From: Sphagnum compactum
Lineage: Eukaryota; Bryophyta; Sphagnopsida; Sphagnales
Length of the DNA stretch: 64,000 bases
NCBI GenBank assembly: GCA_965153455.1
Contig: OZ234494.1
Coordinates: 24,738,001 to 24,802,000, forward strand
Reading direction: 5' to 3'
Shown: positions 10,145 through 22,984 of the stretch, in pieces
Position numbering within the stretch: position 1 is the stretch's first letter
Layout of the letters: the number at the start of each line of letters is the position of its first letter
Notes under the pieces: model-generated
Databases searched by the model: none
Told to the model about the DNA's origin: nothing
The model's input: only the letters and a program-made list of their open reading frames with translations
Position numbers and translations under genes: made by a program

Positions 10145-13100
10145 CACACTACTAACGACAATCAACTAATGAAAGCAATGGATTGATTTTGTGGAAATTA
10201 AGTTCCATTTGAATGAAAATATTGAATGACTTTGCATGTAATTGGAATTGAATTGAATTCAAATTCAATTGAAGATAATGGGATGCACATTGATATAAAA
10301 AGATATTGAAAATCACCTCATGGTTATGATGTTAAAAATAAATAAAAATTACAAGACATAAATATGGAAAGACACAAGTTCCATTCCTTTTTACAAAATA
10401 AGGAATTAGATAAACAATTTGGGATTGAATTTATAAAATTTAAAATTGTCTTAGCTAAACTAGTTTTGATGAATCGTCATCATTGGAATTATATATTTTT
10501 CACAGGTCAAAAATCAAAAATTAAAAAAAAACAATTTCTGGAAGTTGAATCCTCAAATGTATTTTGTTTTTATCTTCGTAGATTACGATCATTTGCCAAA
10601 CTTGCAAAGGACTTTTGTGAAATCAAAATGTCATCATTTAAAATTTATAACGGAAGCAAAAGGTTTGATGTTTTGATCCTTCAAGTTCATGGTCTTTGAA
10701 ATTTTTAACCTTGTTTAACCAATGATAGTAATCTTGAAATTATTCTTATCGTTTGAAAATTTTATGAAAAAAATGGTTCAATAGATATTTAAAAATAAGG
10801 TATGCACTCAAACCCCATTTTTATTCCATACTTAGAATTGGCCACATATCATCAATGTATTCATGTCTTAGCCTTAACAAAGGCATCATTAAAACTTTTG
10901 TAAGAGGTGCATCTCAATTTTTAATCATTAATGAAATGTTGCACTTTTGAAATTTTCTTTTTGGACAATAATGGACAACTAAACAAACCCTAATGTGCAT
11001 CTAAAATCTTAAGAAAACTTTATTGGAAATATTTGAATGTTGAAAATTTGTGAAAGTTAGAAAGTCAAAATTAAGGGGATTTCATGCTATACACCATTTC
11101 ATGCTTTAAAATATTTTTGAAATTAAAAAATTAATTTCTAAAAAGTTCTTTGCAATAGTAATAGAACTTGGGCATACTTTTCCTTTTGCCCATATAAAGT
11201 GTGATTAATGTTGTTCCACGACAATTGCCATCATGTGTTAGGTCAAGATGGAAATTTTTTTTAAAAAAAATCAAAGCATGGCATGTTCTAAAGGAAGTGA
11301 ACACATTTCCAAAGTAGGTTGAAATTGTGTGAACATGTTTAAAGTGAGCTTGATGTCATTGAAAATCTCTCACTGAAGGTTGTAATTGTGATGAACTTAA
11401 AAATATGTTTTTGAAAACTTCATTACCAATAATCGAAGAGTACCATTGATACCATTTAATAAGCTTAGGGGAGCATCACATATGACTTATTTCTATTTCA
11501 AGCTTTCTCATTATATAATGATCAAAATTGTCATTAAAATCATTTATCTATACTTCATTGCCAAAAGTGCCATTCCTTTTTTTTATTTTTAATCTTTTTG
11601 GGTTGAACTATTGTTTTGTCTTTGAAATAACCTTTTTAAATGTGTTGTGGTCAACAATACCTTCTTAAAACTCTTGAGATTAATAACAAACATAGCGTGG
11701 TTAAATAGACAAATATTTTATTTCAAGTCACAAGAAGGTTGTGCACATATTCATTTGATACACTTCAAGATTTTCAAACTTTAACAAATGTAAGGATTGT
11801 ATTCATGTGATAGAAGAAAATGTGTCAATCAAAGCTTTCAATTTATGAATATTTTTTTGCCACCAAATGAATCTTGTCCCTTGCAAAAAAAAAAACCTAA
11901 ATACTTCCATTTTTGGACTAAGTTCTACATGCACATTATGGCATTATCACTGTACAAATAGGTTTTAAATGTTTAATTGATGATATTCCTCACCATCATT
12001 ACAAGAGGGGTTTTCCCTATTTTTTTTATTGAAGATTTGGCGTAGTTTTCCACAAAATTTAGCAAAATTAGTAGAATTTACATTTTTTTTTAAAAATTCA
12101 CTTTTTCCTTTCTTTTGTTTCAAAGAGTGACAAATTTTGTCAATTTTTTTTTGATAATCACATGAATTTGCATTGACAAGTTATCTTTGGTATGATTTTC
12201 AATAAATGACTTCAAAACAACATCCAAATTTCCATAATAATTATACTTGATGTGAAAAAAGCCTTTATAAAAGAATCATTTAATTAAATGTGTAAATTGC
12301 CTTGCATGCAATTTAATTGGTATAGGACTACAAAACTACTTGTGTACCAACTCACAACTATTTTGTTTGAATATCTTGATGATTTGTAATTAGGATAAAA
12401 TGATTTTTACCATAGACACCATTAAAAATGATTATGCACTAAGGAAATCTTGGGTTAACATGATTTTAAAATTACACATTTGAACATGACTAAGACTTTG
12501 ATGCAACATATGAAAATTTATTATTAATTAGTTACAACTTCATGAAAAACTTGAGCAACATTAAGCATCCAATGTCACCTTCCATTGTGAACAACTTCAA
12601 TAGATATTTGTTTATGGGGATGGATTTCTTGACCAACAATTATTGGTTTCAAATTGTTGCAACCCTAACTTTGGTCTTGTGATCAAGGTTGTATCAAGAT
12701 AGGGCAATGAAGGAAGAATAAAAAACATGGTAAGACTTTAAACACACACCCTTGGTGAAAGGAAAATATGTGAGAGTGCAAAAGAGGAATCCCAAAACTC
12801 TCAAATGCACTCACTTTTGGAGCCTAAGTCACAATTTCTCTAAATCTTTGAATCAAAGTTTGAAGGGCAAAACTTTGTTTAGATTAATTAATTTTTAAAA
12901 ACTATTAAATTTTTTTTAAAAAATAGTACAATAAAATTGGTTTCATTTTCAAAGCCAAAGCTTGCAACATAAGTTAAATGATCATTTGAAGTGTTGGAAG
13001 TCAAATTACCAAGGTGACTCCCAACCATTTAAATGACAAATTGAGGGGTAAAATGAATTCCAATTGAATTTTGTTTTGCTATGACAATGGAAATATATAT

Positions 13101-15900
13101 TTAAAAGTTAAATGATACGTCCTTATATTATCAAATTTGGATCAAATTTGAGGAAGGTATGAATTCCTAAACATTTTGTAGTCATATTTTGGCAAAACAT
13201 AAAAGCCCCAATTTGGGACTTTTGTATTTTTGCCACTTTGATGTAGGTGTGGTAGAAAGTTACAAATTATACTACATGGAGGAGGGTAATGAGTCCTCCC
13301 AAGTTTGAACCATGTTGAATCTTGTGAATCCATGTTAGCCAATGGTGTGTTTATGCATAATTTTGGGTATGTCTATGCAAAACATAATTTGTGGACTTTG
13401 CCAAAATTTTGGATTTTGCCAAATTGTAGATTTTGCCAATATTTGTAGACTTCACATAGTGAAATTCCACATACTATCAACAAAATTGTGTGACTTGCAA
13501 TCTGGCAAAATCCAAAATTTTAATCTCTATGCAAACTCCCATAGAACGGTGGATTCTACCTTGTTCAAACATTAAAACATTTTAATGCATGTGTTGTAGT
13601 CAAAGGGTGCATTCATGAGTGGATTACAAATGTAAGAAATTGATGTTTATTTTTTTATATGTTAGTTGGTTGCTTCGGGGTTTTGTTGATCAACAAAGCT
13701 TGTCACTTCAACAACACATAAGGTCATGGTACTTTATTTAGGCCTAAACAAGTGCATTGTTCATTCGGGGAAATGAACTCACAATAAAAACATTCTTTTC
13801 CTTTGATACACTTCTTAGTGTTTACTAATGGGCTAACTATCCATCTTACCATCCAAATTGCATGACATTATAATTAGTTTATAATGTTTCAATAATTACT
13901 TAAGAGTGGGTGCTTTTGAAATTGATTAGAAGTGATATTCATGGGGCTCACTTTGTCAATCAATATCAATTCACCAAGTTGATGGTTCTCAACTATCATT
14001 CATGCATAGGGATGAATAGATTAGATGTGCAATCTTTGGTAGTGGATGGTTAAGAGGAAAGGGATTGCAACTAGACATTCCCAACATTGTATTCTTTCAA
14101 ACTATTCTTAAACATAGATAATTGACAAATACATGGGAAAGGGCTAGGCAAAGAATCTTTAAATAGTTGGTCCCATGAAATTTTTGACAAGGGATGCCAA
14201 ACTATTTAGTTGGTTGTGCATACACCTCAAAGATTTAAGAGGAAAAATTGCTTAAAAACCTTGGTCAAGCAAGTATGGCTAGGGCAACAATATTCTTATG
14301 CCTTTGTCTCAATGTTACATTAAGAAAAAACCATAAAAATGAATGGGGTGTCCAAATTAGTGTTGGCCATTATTGTTTTTTGATAATAACCAACCTGACA
14401 CGCTATCAAAAAAATTTGATTTAAAAAAAAATGTTGGTTATCAATATCACAATAATAACTCAATTATCAATTTATCTAGTTACTTTTGTGGGTAATAATC
14501 GCTAGTTATGTGTAAATATTGGTTTTCAAATATCCAATTGAAAACTACAAGTTATATTGCCAATTATTGGATTTTTTTGAAAAAAAACTATTGATTTATT
14601 TTTTCATCATTTGTTTTTCCTATCATAAACATGTTTAGTGTTTTAGGATTGATAACTTACTTGGATGATAATTGGTCATTCAGGTAGGTTATTAAAATTT
14701 CAAAACTCAATACTAGGTAGGTAGGTTATTTATTGGGTTTCAAGAAAAAAAAAACCCCAACCAACATTCGTCCAAACCCATTAATTTAAAGGGTTTGAAT
14801 TGGTTCTCTACCATATTGTGACAAAACTTTGGATTACTTTGAAAGGTTAGATGGCAAACATGTTGTATTTGGCAAAGGTCATAAGCGGCCTTAGACATTG
14901 TATACAAAGTTAAAGCTGAAGAAGGCACACAAGGTGGACAAACCAAGAGGAAACTCATAGTGCTTGACAATGCTAAGATTTCACCTTTACTAAAGTTGTG
15001 GTCTTCATATGAGGTAGTTGGCAATGTCCTTCGATAGACTAATTCTTTGGACGTTGTACTATGCACATAAAATATGTTCATGTTTTTGTTTTCGAAGATT
15101 TTTGGTTTGCTTATACATGCAATAATAACTCTAAGCAAAATATTTGACTTGATGTCGTGTGAAAGTATATATATTTAAACGAAAAAAAAAACTAATTTTT
15201 CATTTCAAGTAGTTGAGAAGAACAATGACATAAGGGAGCTCCCTCCTCCTTTTGGGATTTTGAAATTTTGAGTATTGCATATTATGCACATGAAATATTG
15301 AGCATTCAATTTTGCTTTTGTAATTATGTCCTCCATCATTGTTGTTGTAAGGGGTTCGGGTTCTTTTGCGGCGGGATGTATCACCATTCTCAAGTTATTT
15401 CACTTCAGGAAAGCACTCTTCACTTCTTGTCTTTCTTTTCTCTCTTCTTCTTCTTCTTCTTCAAAGTATCCATGCAAAGAAAGAACACACAAGATTAAAT
15501 CCTCATCTGGCTACTTGATCCAACAAACCTTCAACCTAATCATATAAAACCCATGTTTCTGATTTTCCATGTTTCCAAGTTTCCATTCCTCTATCACAAG
15601 TCTCATACCATGCCCAAAAAATGGGGATTGTGGTGAGAGACCCAGCAAGCACCCACCAGTGCAACATCCATTTGGAAGTATAATTGCACAACAAAGAGGG
15701 AAGCTATAGCACACAACACATGCCAAAATGATGGACATGGCTGGAGTAGTCAATCCAAGGAGCACTACAAGTGGGTGGTGTGCCTCAGCCTCAGCCTGTA
15801 AATTGTGGAAATCAAAGAAGCTACTGGATTTCTGGATTATGTTTTTGATGACCTTCAGGTAAGATTTTTGAGAATGTAATGCCTGCAGAGGTGAGCCAAC
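10145..15900. other. AT-rich intergenic DNA, no gene recognised
   Basis: Long AT-rich text without splice-consistent exons or recognisable motifs. ORFs of 111 codons at 10364-10699 and 132 codons at 14740-15138 (minus) have low-complexity composition and match nothing I recognise. Near 13400-13520, 'gattttgccaaa' words repeat and are partly inverted. A diverged GGTTATT-type dispersed repeat sits at 14370-14740. From about 15200 the sequence becomes less AT-rich, and it may include the 3' flank of the transporter pseudogene. Confidence 0.5.
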
Positions 15901-15959
15901 TACCAATGAGCACATTAATCTGAAGAGACTTTGGAGTACTCTTGCAGAATCAACCTTGC

Positions 15960-18800
15960 CCAGAAATGGCAGCCAACTCTGTCATTTAGCTTGTGCTTCC
16001 TACATTGCCGCCACCTCCTGAAAGGATCCTGAAACGAGAGCCCATTAGTTTCAGGCACAAAAACTAAAGCAAATGGAAAAGCAACTATATCAATGCAGGA
16101 AAACAAGAAGAATGTTACAGAAGTGCCAAATGTGGGAGTCAAAGACAGGAATGTTAGTGCCATAATGAAATTGGAGACCCCATTGGCTGTAGCTACTCTT
16201 CCACCACATACACCTCTGTCTTGCAGCAAGTAGATCTCTGAATTGATTGTCCAAGGAACTGGTCCTGTCTCTGGTGCTAAAGCTATTCAGTAGAATGGTG
16301 ATTCCACCAGTGAAAGCCGGCCATACTCACTTGGGCAACCATGACTGAACCATGAGCACATGTTGTCACTGCAGTAGCTTGCAGAACCAACATTGTTTGT
16401 CAAGCAACTCCCTGGTCTTAACTGCATATGATAGCCACAAAGCCCAGATGATGCCAATTGTGTTTAAAGATACTTCCATCACATCCACACAGAGACAAGC
16501 CCAGGGTTTAGGGATAAGGGCTTAGGGTTTATGAAAAACCATGGAGACAAAAATAGGAGAAACACTACTACTCAGATAACCAATGTGAAATGAGAAAAAT
16601 CAAAGCTGAAGATACCTCATCATTTGACGCTGCACAGAACCCACAGTCTGCTTGCAAGCAACCCAAGCGTGTTGCTGGATATGGAAACAATGTTCTGTTC
16701 TCCAGCTTTGGAAAAGCAGGAGAAACCATCCCCAACATTTCTAGATTGGGTACCCAACTGATGTCAGGTGATGTGAAGGAAGTGAGGTAGAAGGCAGCCG
16801 ACAAAAGCCACAAGGCTACAATCACACCTGACAGACTTACAAGTGTGCCAATCGTCTTCTTCCAGCACGGTCTATAAGAAGAATACCAGCAATGGTACCT
16901 AATGCATTCACACCTGCCACTAGCACAGAGAGCAACAAGACTGATTCTTGTGAGGCACATACTACAAGCTCCACAATTGAAGGACTATAGTACATCACTG
17001 CGTTTATACCAACCAGCTACTGGAAGGGCTGCACAAGTTGTGAGGTCAATTACTTTAGAGTCTTTTCTGTATACATGGAAGAAGACAAGTACTTTCCCAG
17101 CCAAAATTGAAATGTTGAATATGGGGAAGGGGCATTTTCTAACCTGTATGCCAACACCGGCTGTAAGGGCTGTGTGCTGCTCCTTGGCATTGGAGCCAAT
17201 TGGTGTTGATCCAAATCTGCAATTGGATCAGGAACCTGCAAAAGGTAGCCAGGAGCAAGACTAACTTTCTTGGCTGAGCTGAGACTAGAATGGAGAATTC
17301 TAGTTCTCTATCAAGCACTCACTTTGCATCACAAACAGCCCATGGAACTCAGATCAGGCTCTTCAAAATAAAGACTTCTGTCAGAGAAATCAATGCAAAC
17401 AGTGAGTAGGAGATCAATAGCTACATACTGGAATTTTACCCTTGCAAATGCCCTTGCAAATGCAAGAGTGATGAGGTATGACAAAAATTGTCTAGTGGGT
17501 TTCATCAAGACATTAAAGGTCACAAGTGCTCCCCTGTTTGTCAGCTGGTGAGACTTCTGCAATATAGAGTCGTGCAGTCATGGATGCTGCACCCACACCT
17601 AATCCCACCAAAAAATGGCCACAAATCAAGGTGTATGGTTCAGGGGCCACAGCCATGAGACCAGCCACTAAGAGAAAACATCAAGTCTGACATCCAAATC
17701 AAAGACTTTCTTCTGAGAGCATCGTTCATCTGGCCTCCCAATGCTGCACCTAATGCTGTCCCAGCAAGGGCCATGCTTACAATAGTTTCCTGCAAACCAA
17801 TTCACACACATGGATCTGAATTAAATATACCAAAAGGCCACAACATGTTTATCAAGAGGCTCAGAAACTGCATCTACACAACACTTATGAACTCAGAGTG
17901 ACAGAAATCCTAGTACTGCATAACTGCCACCTCAGGTACAATTAGCACTTGAACAGATTTTATAGGCCTGATCCAAAAGAGAAGTTTAGGTTAGAGCAGC
18001 TCCACCCATGCTCAGTATGTGGCCCTGCAACAGTATTTCTCACATCCAAGAGTAGTTAGTACTTTTTCTCAACCTCACCCATAAAACTGAAAGTGGGATT
18101 GTAAAAGATGGGGGACTACTACTACTAATAACAACCCACCTGGACCAATCAAACTATTTCACCAATTGACAGCAGGTTTTAGGGTTTGCTGTGCCTTTTG
18201 TCGGCCTCAGCATCCTGTGCAAAAATGCTGGGCCAAAACCATTTTGCTGAGCCAAACTGGCTCATTTTGACTTTCCTTCATCCAAAATTTGCTGTACAGT
18301 GCACTGGTGGAGTTGCCCCTGTTATTAGTGCATTGGAACAAAAGGAATGCAAATCAAGTCAGAACCTCCAACATGATTGATAAGTCATGCAAGTAATGCA
18401 TTCTGCATTAAGTGATACATCCTGTTGTGATCCTGAACCCTAAACCCTAAACCTCTAGGTTCAGCATGAATTGAGTTCGAAACGGCAAATTCTCAATCAA
18501 AAACAACTGCAAACATTTTGGATTCTACTCTTAACTTAAATAGAGTGACACATTGAATATGGACTGCCATTTGCATGATTCCTAGTGAATGCTGATGTTT
18601 GAAAGATGATGGTGTCTGTGGACACAAAGGATGCACAATACCAACCTGGATCATAGCCAAACAGAAACTGTCTGATACCAGCTGCCAGTGCCAGCAGAAT
18701 GTACTTGAAGGCTGAAGGTCTGGAATTGTACCTCTCATGTGGTGGGGAATGTTGTGCAGCCAATGAAGATAATAAGCTCATGTACTCTTCAATGTCCATC
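15960..18800 (-). pseudogene. Decayed myo-inositol transporter-like gene (MFS sugar porter), introns retained
   Basis: Conceptual fragments on the minus strand follow plant inositol transporters (INT family, H+-coupled 12-TM sugar porters) in order. The N-terminal segment ends in FLFGYD (18644-18800). Then come IVSMALAGTALGAALGG (about 17700-17790), [11 protein letters not shown] and YIAEVSPAD, then QFLSYLITLAFA (about 17450-17690). VGINAVMYYSPSIVEL through IDRAGRRRL, then LSGVIVALWLLSAAFYL and a CGFCAAS loop motif lie at about 16640-17025. The last segment runs from PWTINSEIY and RGVCGG to the family's VPET motif (about 15985-16290). Segments are separated by AG/GT-bounded gaps, so introns are retained and this is not a processed copy. 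Reading frames change within segments, for example between YIAEVSPAD and [12 protein letters not shown] replaces the expected Gln just before LVGIN, and the conserved GGFLFGYDTG is damaged. I see no intact transporter here; a full-length paralogue elsewhere would be expected. Confidence 0.8.
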
Positions 18801-20016
18801 CCCATTCCTACATAATCTTGCACTTTTATGCTCAATTTTTGGAGCCTTGAATCCAATTGCATGGGGAACATTGACATTGGCTCAACTCTCATTTAAAACA
18901 CAAGAAAAGACCCACAAAAAGATCCTGTTGATAGCGGTTTACTAGTCTCACAATCTGAAACCCTTCTTCATGAACTCCACCACCACTGCAGGTGATTCCA
19001 ATGGTAACAAAAGGTAAGAGATGATTGGTGTGCATGGAGCAGCATTCTTTTGTCTTTGGTTGGAAGTAGAGAAGAACATCAGAGAAGATATCACATTCCA
19101 GATCGGACCAGCAGAAGAGACATGTTGAATGTGTTCTCAGACTGAGTACTATGCAGGTCATCTCCACACACAGATTGTACATTCTCTTCTCCAAATGAAT
19201 GGGCTGAATTCTTTCCCCATGAAGAAGAACCAGAACCAGAAGAAGAAGAAGAAGAAGAAGAAGAAGAAGGGTGAAAAAAACACTAACTGTGCTTGATCTG
19301 ATCGCCCACCCACTCTCTGTTTCTCATTTGAACCATCTTCATTGCAACAGTGTCCAGCAGAAAAAAACACAAGACTATTATACACAGCAGGAGCAGAGGA
19401 AGATTCTCAGATTCTCAGAGTCATTCATTCAGAAGAAGAATCTGCTTGTACATTCAGAAGAAAAATCTTCTGTGTGTGTCTCTCTCTAAACCCTAAACTT
19501 CATCTCTAAGTGATGTCAGAAAGTTCATTCTGAAACCCTAAACCCCAAGACCTAGAGGCACCTTGCAGGACTTCAATACAGGTACTGGATGCAGAAGCAG
19601 CTGGACAAAATACCATCTCCATGGGATTGGGCAGAGTTCAAATCTCCACGACATTTTGAAGGTAAGATGACAATTGCTCTCAACATTGTTGTACATTGCA
19701 CAAATGTAATAATAATTTGCATCTAGTTCATTCCTGGCTGTGTAGACCTAATCTGTGCAGAATTTCAAGCATGGTAATTTGTCAATTTCTGCACGTTCTA
19801 ATGTGAAACAGTTCCATGGTGACACACCAGGTCACTACAGCATGGAAGCTAATGCAGTTTTTTGACTAGAATATTTGCTTACACAGTGGACTCATGGAAT
19901 TCTGTATTCCTGGTTTGGTAACTTTACAATCCTAGAAAAAAAATGGCCTCTAATGTGTGATTTGGAAGAGGGTGACCCAAGTATCGTTGATCAGGTATTG
20001 GGTATTGGGGGATTAA
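18801..20016. other. Intergenic flank between transporter pseudogene and putative glycosyltransferase
   Basis: No separate gene was recognised. It contains a (GAA)n tract at about 19235-19270 and CCCTAAA-type telo-box motifs near 19486 and 19530-19545. It probably covers the 5' flank of the transporter relic and the 3' flank of the 20017-21021 gene, since both are on the minus strand. Confidence 0.5.
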
Positions 20017-21021
20017 TCAGAAACTTATTGTGGAGTGGAAGGCATCCCTATCTTGGAATAGAATGCCAAAATGGTCTGACATACCTTTTGCAGGGCTTCG
20101 CAAGTTGCTTCCAACAACCCAAATTCTGTGCACTTGCAGTGCATAAGCAACAAGAACCTGATCAAAGTACATCCTCTTATACTCACTCTCCATTTCTAGC
20201 TTATTCATATGCAACAGAAACCCGACGGCTTTCCACTTCTTGAACCCAAATGCATGGGCACAAGGACCTGAGCACTGAGCAGCATCAACACTAACACTGT
20301 GTGCATTAGTCCTCCTCTTGATGTGCAGATGTACAGCTCCTGCACTACACTTCGGTCCACAAATTCCCAAATAGATGGCTCCATCACCTGCTGCTAATGT
20401 CAAGCCCTTGGCCAGGGCCTCTTTGGCTTGATCAGGAGTCAAGCTTGAGTGTAAGGAGATGTCATCTTCAAAGAAAAACCGCCAAGAGTCCCACCCAACT
20501 GAATCATCATCCACAAAAGCTTGCATTGCACTGACAAATGCCATACGGTTGGAGAAGACCTTCAAATTCTGGTCAGTATGATACTCTCGTGATCCTTGAA
20601 AAAACTTTTCCAAGGCCTGCTCCACCTCAGTGCTATTGTATTGGAGTGGTATGTATTGGGTGACTGTGATATTCAAGTTCTTGTGCAGTACATCTCTTGT
20701 ATGACTAAAACGCTCAGTCTTCATGCTTAAAACTACACCCTCCAAAGCCTGACCCATCTGCAGCAGAAATGCTGGGGAAGATTCAAACCTGAAGTTTGAT
20801 GATCTAGTACTTGCAACCATCCACTGAATCATCCCCAGGGCAAACATTAGTCCAGTGCCCATCAGGAGGAGGACAAAATACGGCCGTCCTCGTGACAACA
20901 CTTGAAGCTTGAGTGGTATATTCATGCCCATGATGCTGCTGCAGGTTCCTTTCTTCCTCTTCTTCTTCTCATCAAAAAACAAATTAGGCCTGTCAGAGCT
21001 CAAGTGCTGTGACTGTTTCAT
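20017..21021 (-). CDS. Putative type II membrane glycosyltransferase (GT25-like), single exon
   Basis: An intact 334-codon ORF. The start is secure: the codon directly upstream of the ATG is an in-frame TGA. Residues 1-45 are basic and cytosol-like. One hydrophobic segment at about 47-68 would act as a signal anchor, and the remainder would be lumenal, the usual layout of a Golgi glycosyltransferase. The lumenal part has FFFEDDISL (182-190), resembling the 'EDD' metal-binding motif of LPS/collagen-type GT25 enzymes. It also has GAIYLGICGP (214-223), a Cys-rich stretch ending C-AHAFGF (250-260), YFDQVL (285-290) and a terminal DHFGILFQDR (316-325). An Asn-Ile-Thr sequon lies at 117-119. Family assignment rests on motif resemblance only; substrate and pathway are unknown. 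Repeated CTT and CT tracts upstream at 21340-21365 and 21600-21655 probably belong to its promoter or leader. Confidence 0.6.
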   Translation of the reverse strand: MKQSQHLSSDRPNLFFDEKKKRKKGTCSSIMGMNIPLKLQVLSRGRPYFVLLLMGTGLMFALGMIQWMVASTRSSNFRFESSPAFLLQMGQALEGVVLSMKTERFSHTRDVLHKNLNITVTQYIPLQYNSTEVEQALEKFFQGSREYHTDQNLKVFSNRMAFVSAMQAFVDDDSVGWDSWRFFFEDDISLHSSLTPDQAKEALAKGLTLAAGDGAIYLGICGPKCSAGAVHLHIKRRTNAHSVSVDAAQCSGPCAHAFGFKKWKAVGFLLHMNKLEMESEYKRMYFDQVLVAYALQVHRIWVVGSNLRSPAKGMSDHFGILFQDRDAFHSTISF

Positions 21022-22520
21022 TCACTCCTGCAACAAGTAATTTGTTCTCTTCTGGACAGTGTTCAGCTTAGGAATTAGCTCATGAAGTTGTTGCAAGCAC
21101 TGTACTGCAGGTCTAAGTACTCAGAGAGATTTGTCTCGGGATTGCTATGAGCTTTGAAAGCCACCCATGCTCATGAAGCTGGTTCTGGAATCTCTGCACT
21201 GGATCATTACAAGAAACCTTTTTTAATAGGATTCCCTGTCATGGGACCATGATCAAGAAAAACGTCAATTTCCCAGGGTATGCAAGTTACATGAAATCAT
21301 TTGTTTGACAATGGGAAAATTAGAATAAAACATCTTCTTCGAGATCTTCTTCTTCTTCTTCTTCAGCAAACAGTAAAACTGTGCAGCTTAGCTTTGGTAA
21401 AGAGGAAGTTCCTGAGGTATTGAGTTTCATAAACAGGAACCCTGGAGCAGCAGCTATTGCAGCCGCTTTTTGCAAGCGACACATGCATGAGAGCGGGATC
21501 TCTGCTGAACGCTCAAAAATTCATTCAAACCATTCTCGCGGCTTTGATTGCATGAACCGTCCAAGGATCCCTCAAAACAGAAGTTTGCACCAAAAACAAA
21601 CAATCTCTCTGTCTCTCACTATCAATCTCTCTCACTCTCTCTCTCTCTCTCACACATGTATACACACACATACACAAAGAGAGAGTAGTGCACTACAGCG
21701 GCATACCTGATGCACAAACAAAGTGCTGATGAGTCTGGAACAAATGGGTTTACTCCTCCATCGAGGGGAGTGGGACTTGTTGAGCCGAGCAGATCATATG
21801 CAAGCCGGCCTCCCTTTGAGAGCCTCGCTCAACCCGGCTGTCAGAGCACGGACGTTTTCCTGTGTGCATGTGTTTGCAGAGCTAGAGCTAGAGCTATGTA
21901 GCAGAAAAAAGAAACCCACAGAATTCCTTTTCGTTTCAAAGCTTGGGAATATCATCTATCTAGACAAGAAGATCACCAAATACTTAATGATTCTTAAAGC
22001 ACTAAACCCTTGATCAGGAAAACAAACAAACAAAAAAGTAGGGGGTTCCACTAGGGATTCACAACCTGCCTGCACAACCCACTTATAGAAATTACTGCAC
22101 TCGTAGACTGGATGTTGTAAATCTAGAATCTATTGTTGTTGTTGTTGTTGCTGCTGCTGCTGCTAGTTGCAGTGGTGATGCTGCAGAATATGGGGTGCAT
22201 GACAAACTTACCCATGATTCCTGCATCATCATCATCATCATCAAGTGCAATATATACCAAAGCGGCACACAAACACACACACACAACACACACACAAGGC
22301 TGTGTAACTACAGATTAAGATCACCCACGTCTGGAGCTTTACTTAGGCTTTGTTTGTTTTGTTTTGTTTTGTTGCCGAGATTAGCATATGCACAGCTGAC
22401 GCTGAAGAAGAATATGCAGTTCTGAGGGCGCTGAAGAGATATGCAGTTGTTCTCCATGACTCCTTCCATTTTAGGGTTTTTTTGGTTTTCAATTTTGTGA
22501 CGGTAGCTGAAGCGGCGATC
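21022..22520. other. Presumed 5' flank of the putative glycosyltransferase gene, with microsatellites
   Basis: No further coding region was recognised. It carries (CTT)n near 21343-21365, (CT)n near 21600-21655, (TTG)n/(CTG)n near 22134-22165, (ATC)n near 22224-22243 and (CA)n near 22265-22300. The richer sequence complexity compared with the flanks fits a gene-proximal island. Confidence 0.45.
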
Positions 22521-22526
22521 ATCTAA

Positions 22527-22930
22527 TCAGGATTTGGCGATAATCGGCGATAATATCTATCATGTAGCCAAATCTAGGTAAAGCATCATAGCTCTAGCAT
22601 GTAGCCAAATTTGTATCAGGATTTGGCGATAATCGGCAATACTATCTAGCATGTAGCCAAATCTAGGTAAAGCATCATAGCTCTAGCATGTAGCCAAATT
22701 TGTATCAGGATTTGGCGATAATTGGCAATAATATCTAGCATGTAGCCAAATCTAGGTAAAGCATCATAGCTCTAGCGTGTAGCCAAATTTGTATCAGGAT
22801 TTGGCGATAATTGGCAATAATATCTAGCATGTAGCCAAATCTAGGTAAAGCATCATAGCTCTAGCACGTAGCCAAATTTGTATCAGGATTTGGCAATAGA
22901 TAATCGGCAATAATATCTAGCATGTAGCCA
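22527..22930. repeat. 89 bp satellite, about 4.5 direct copies
   Basis: The phrase 'catgtagccaaatctaggta' (or its 'aaatttggg' variant) starts at 22561, 22650, 22739, 22828 and 22921, giving exact 89 bp periods. The last spacing is 93 bp because of a 4 bp insertion (TAGA). Units are nearly identical, which suggests recent amplification. It is non-coding. Confidence 0.92.
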
Positions 22931-22933
22931 AAT

Positions 22934-22984
22934 TTGGGTACATGCTAGAGCTATGATGCTTCACCTAGATTTGGCTACATGCTA
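22934..22984 (-). repeat. Inverted partial unit of the 89 bp satellite
   Basis: The sequence reads as the reverse complement of the 'catgtagccaaatctaggta' to 'gctctagcatgta' half-unit, placed immediately after the direct array. The array plus this unit can fold into a hairpin of about 50 bp. Confidence 0.88.

Noticed and set aside
10364-10699. 111-codon plus-strand ORF
   Set aside because: AT-driven Lys/Phe/Ile composition with no recognisable domain or neighbours; not called as a gene.
14740-15138. 132-codon minus-strand ORF
   Set aside because: Low-complexity AT-rich context, ends in a poly-Phe run from a poly-A tract, and no motif recognised; within what chance would produce in this length of DNA.
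16902-17264. 120-codon plus-strand ORF
   Set aside because: It is antisense to the inositol-transporter relic and has no features of its own.
22527-22984. CRISPR-like regular repeats
   Set aside because: The 89 bp units are contiguous with no unique spacers, and the genome is a plant nuclear genome.
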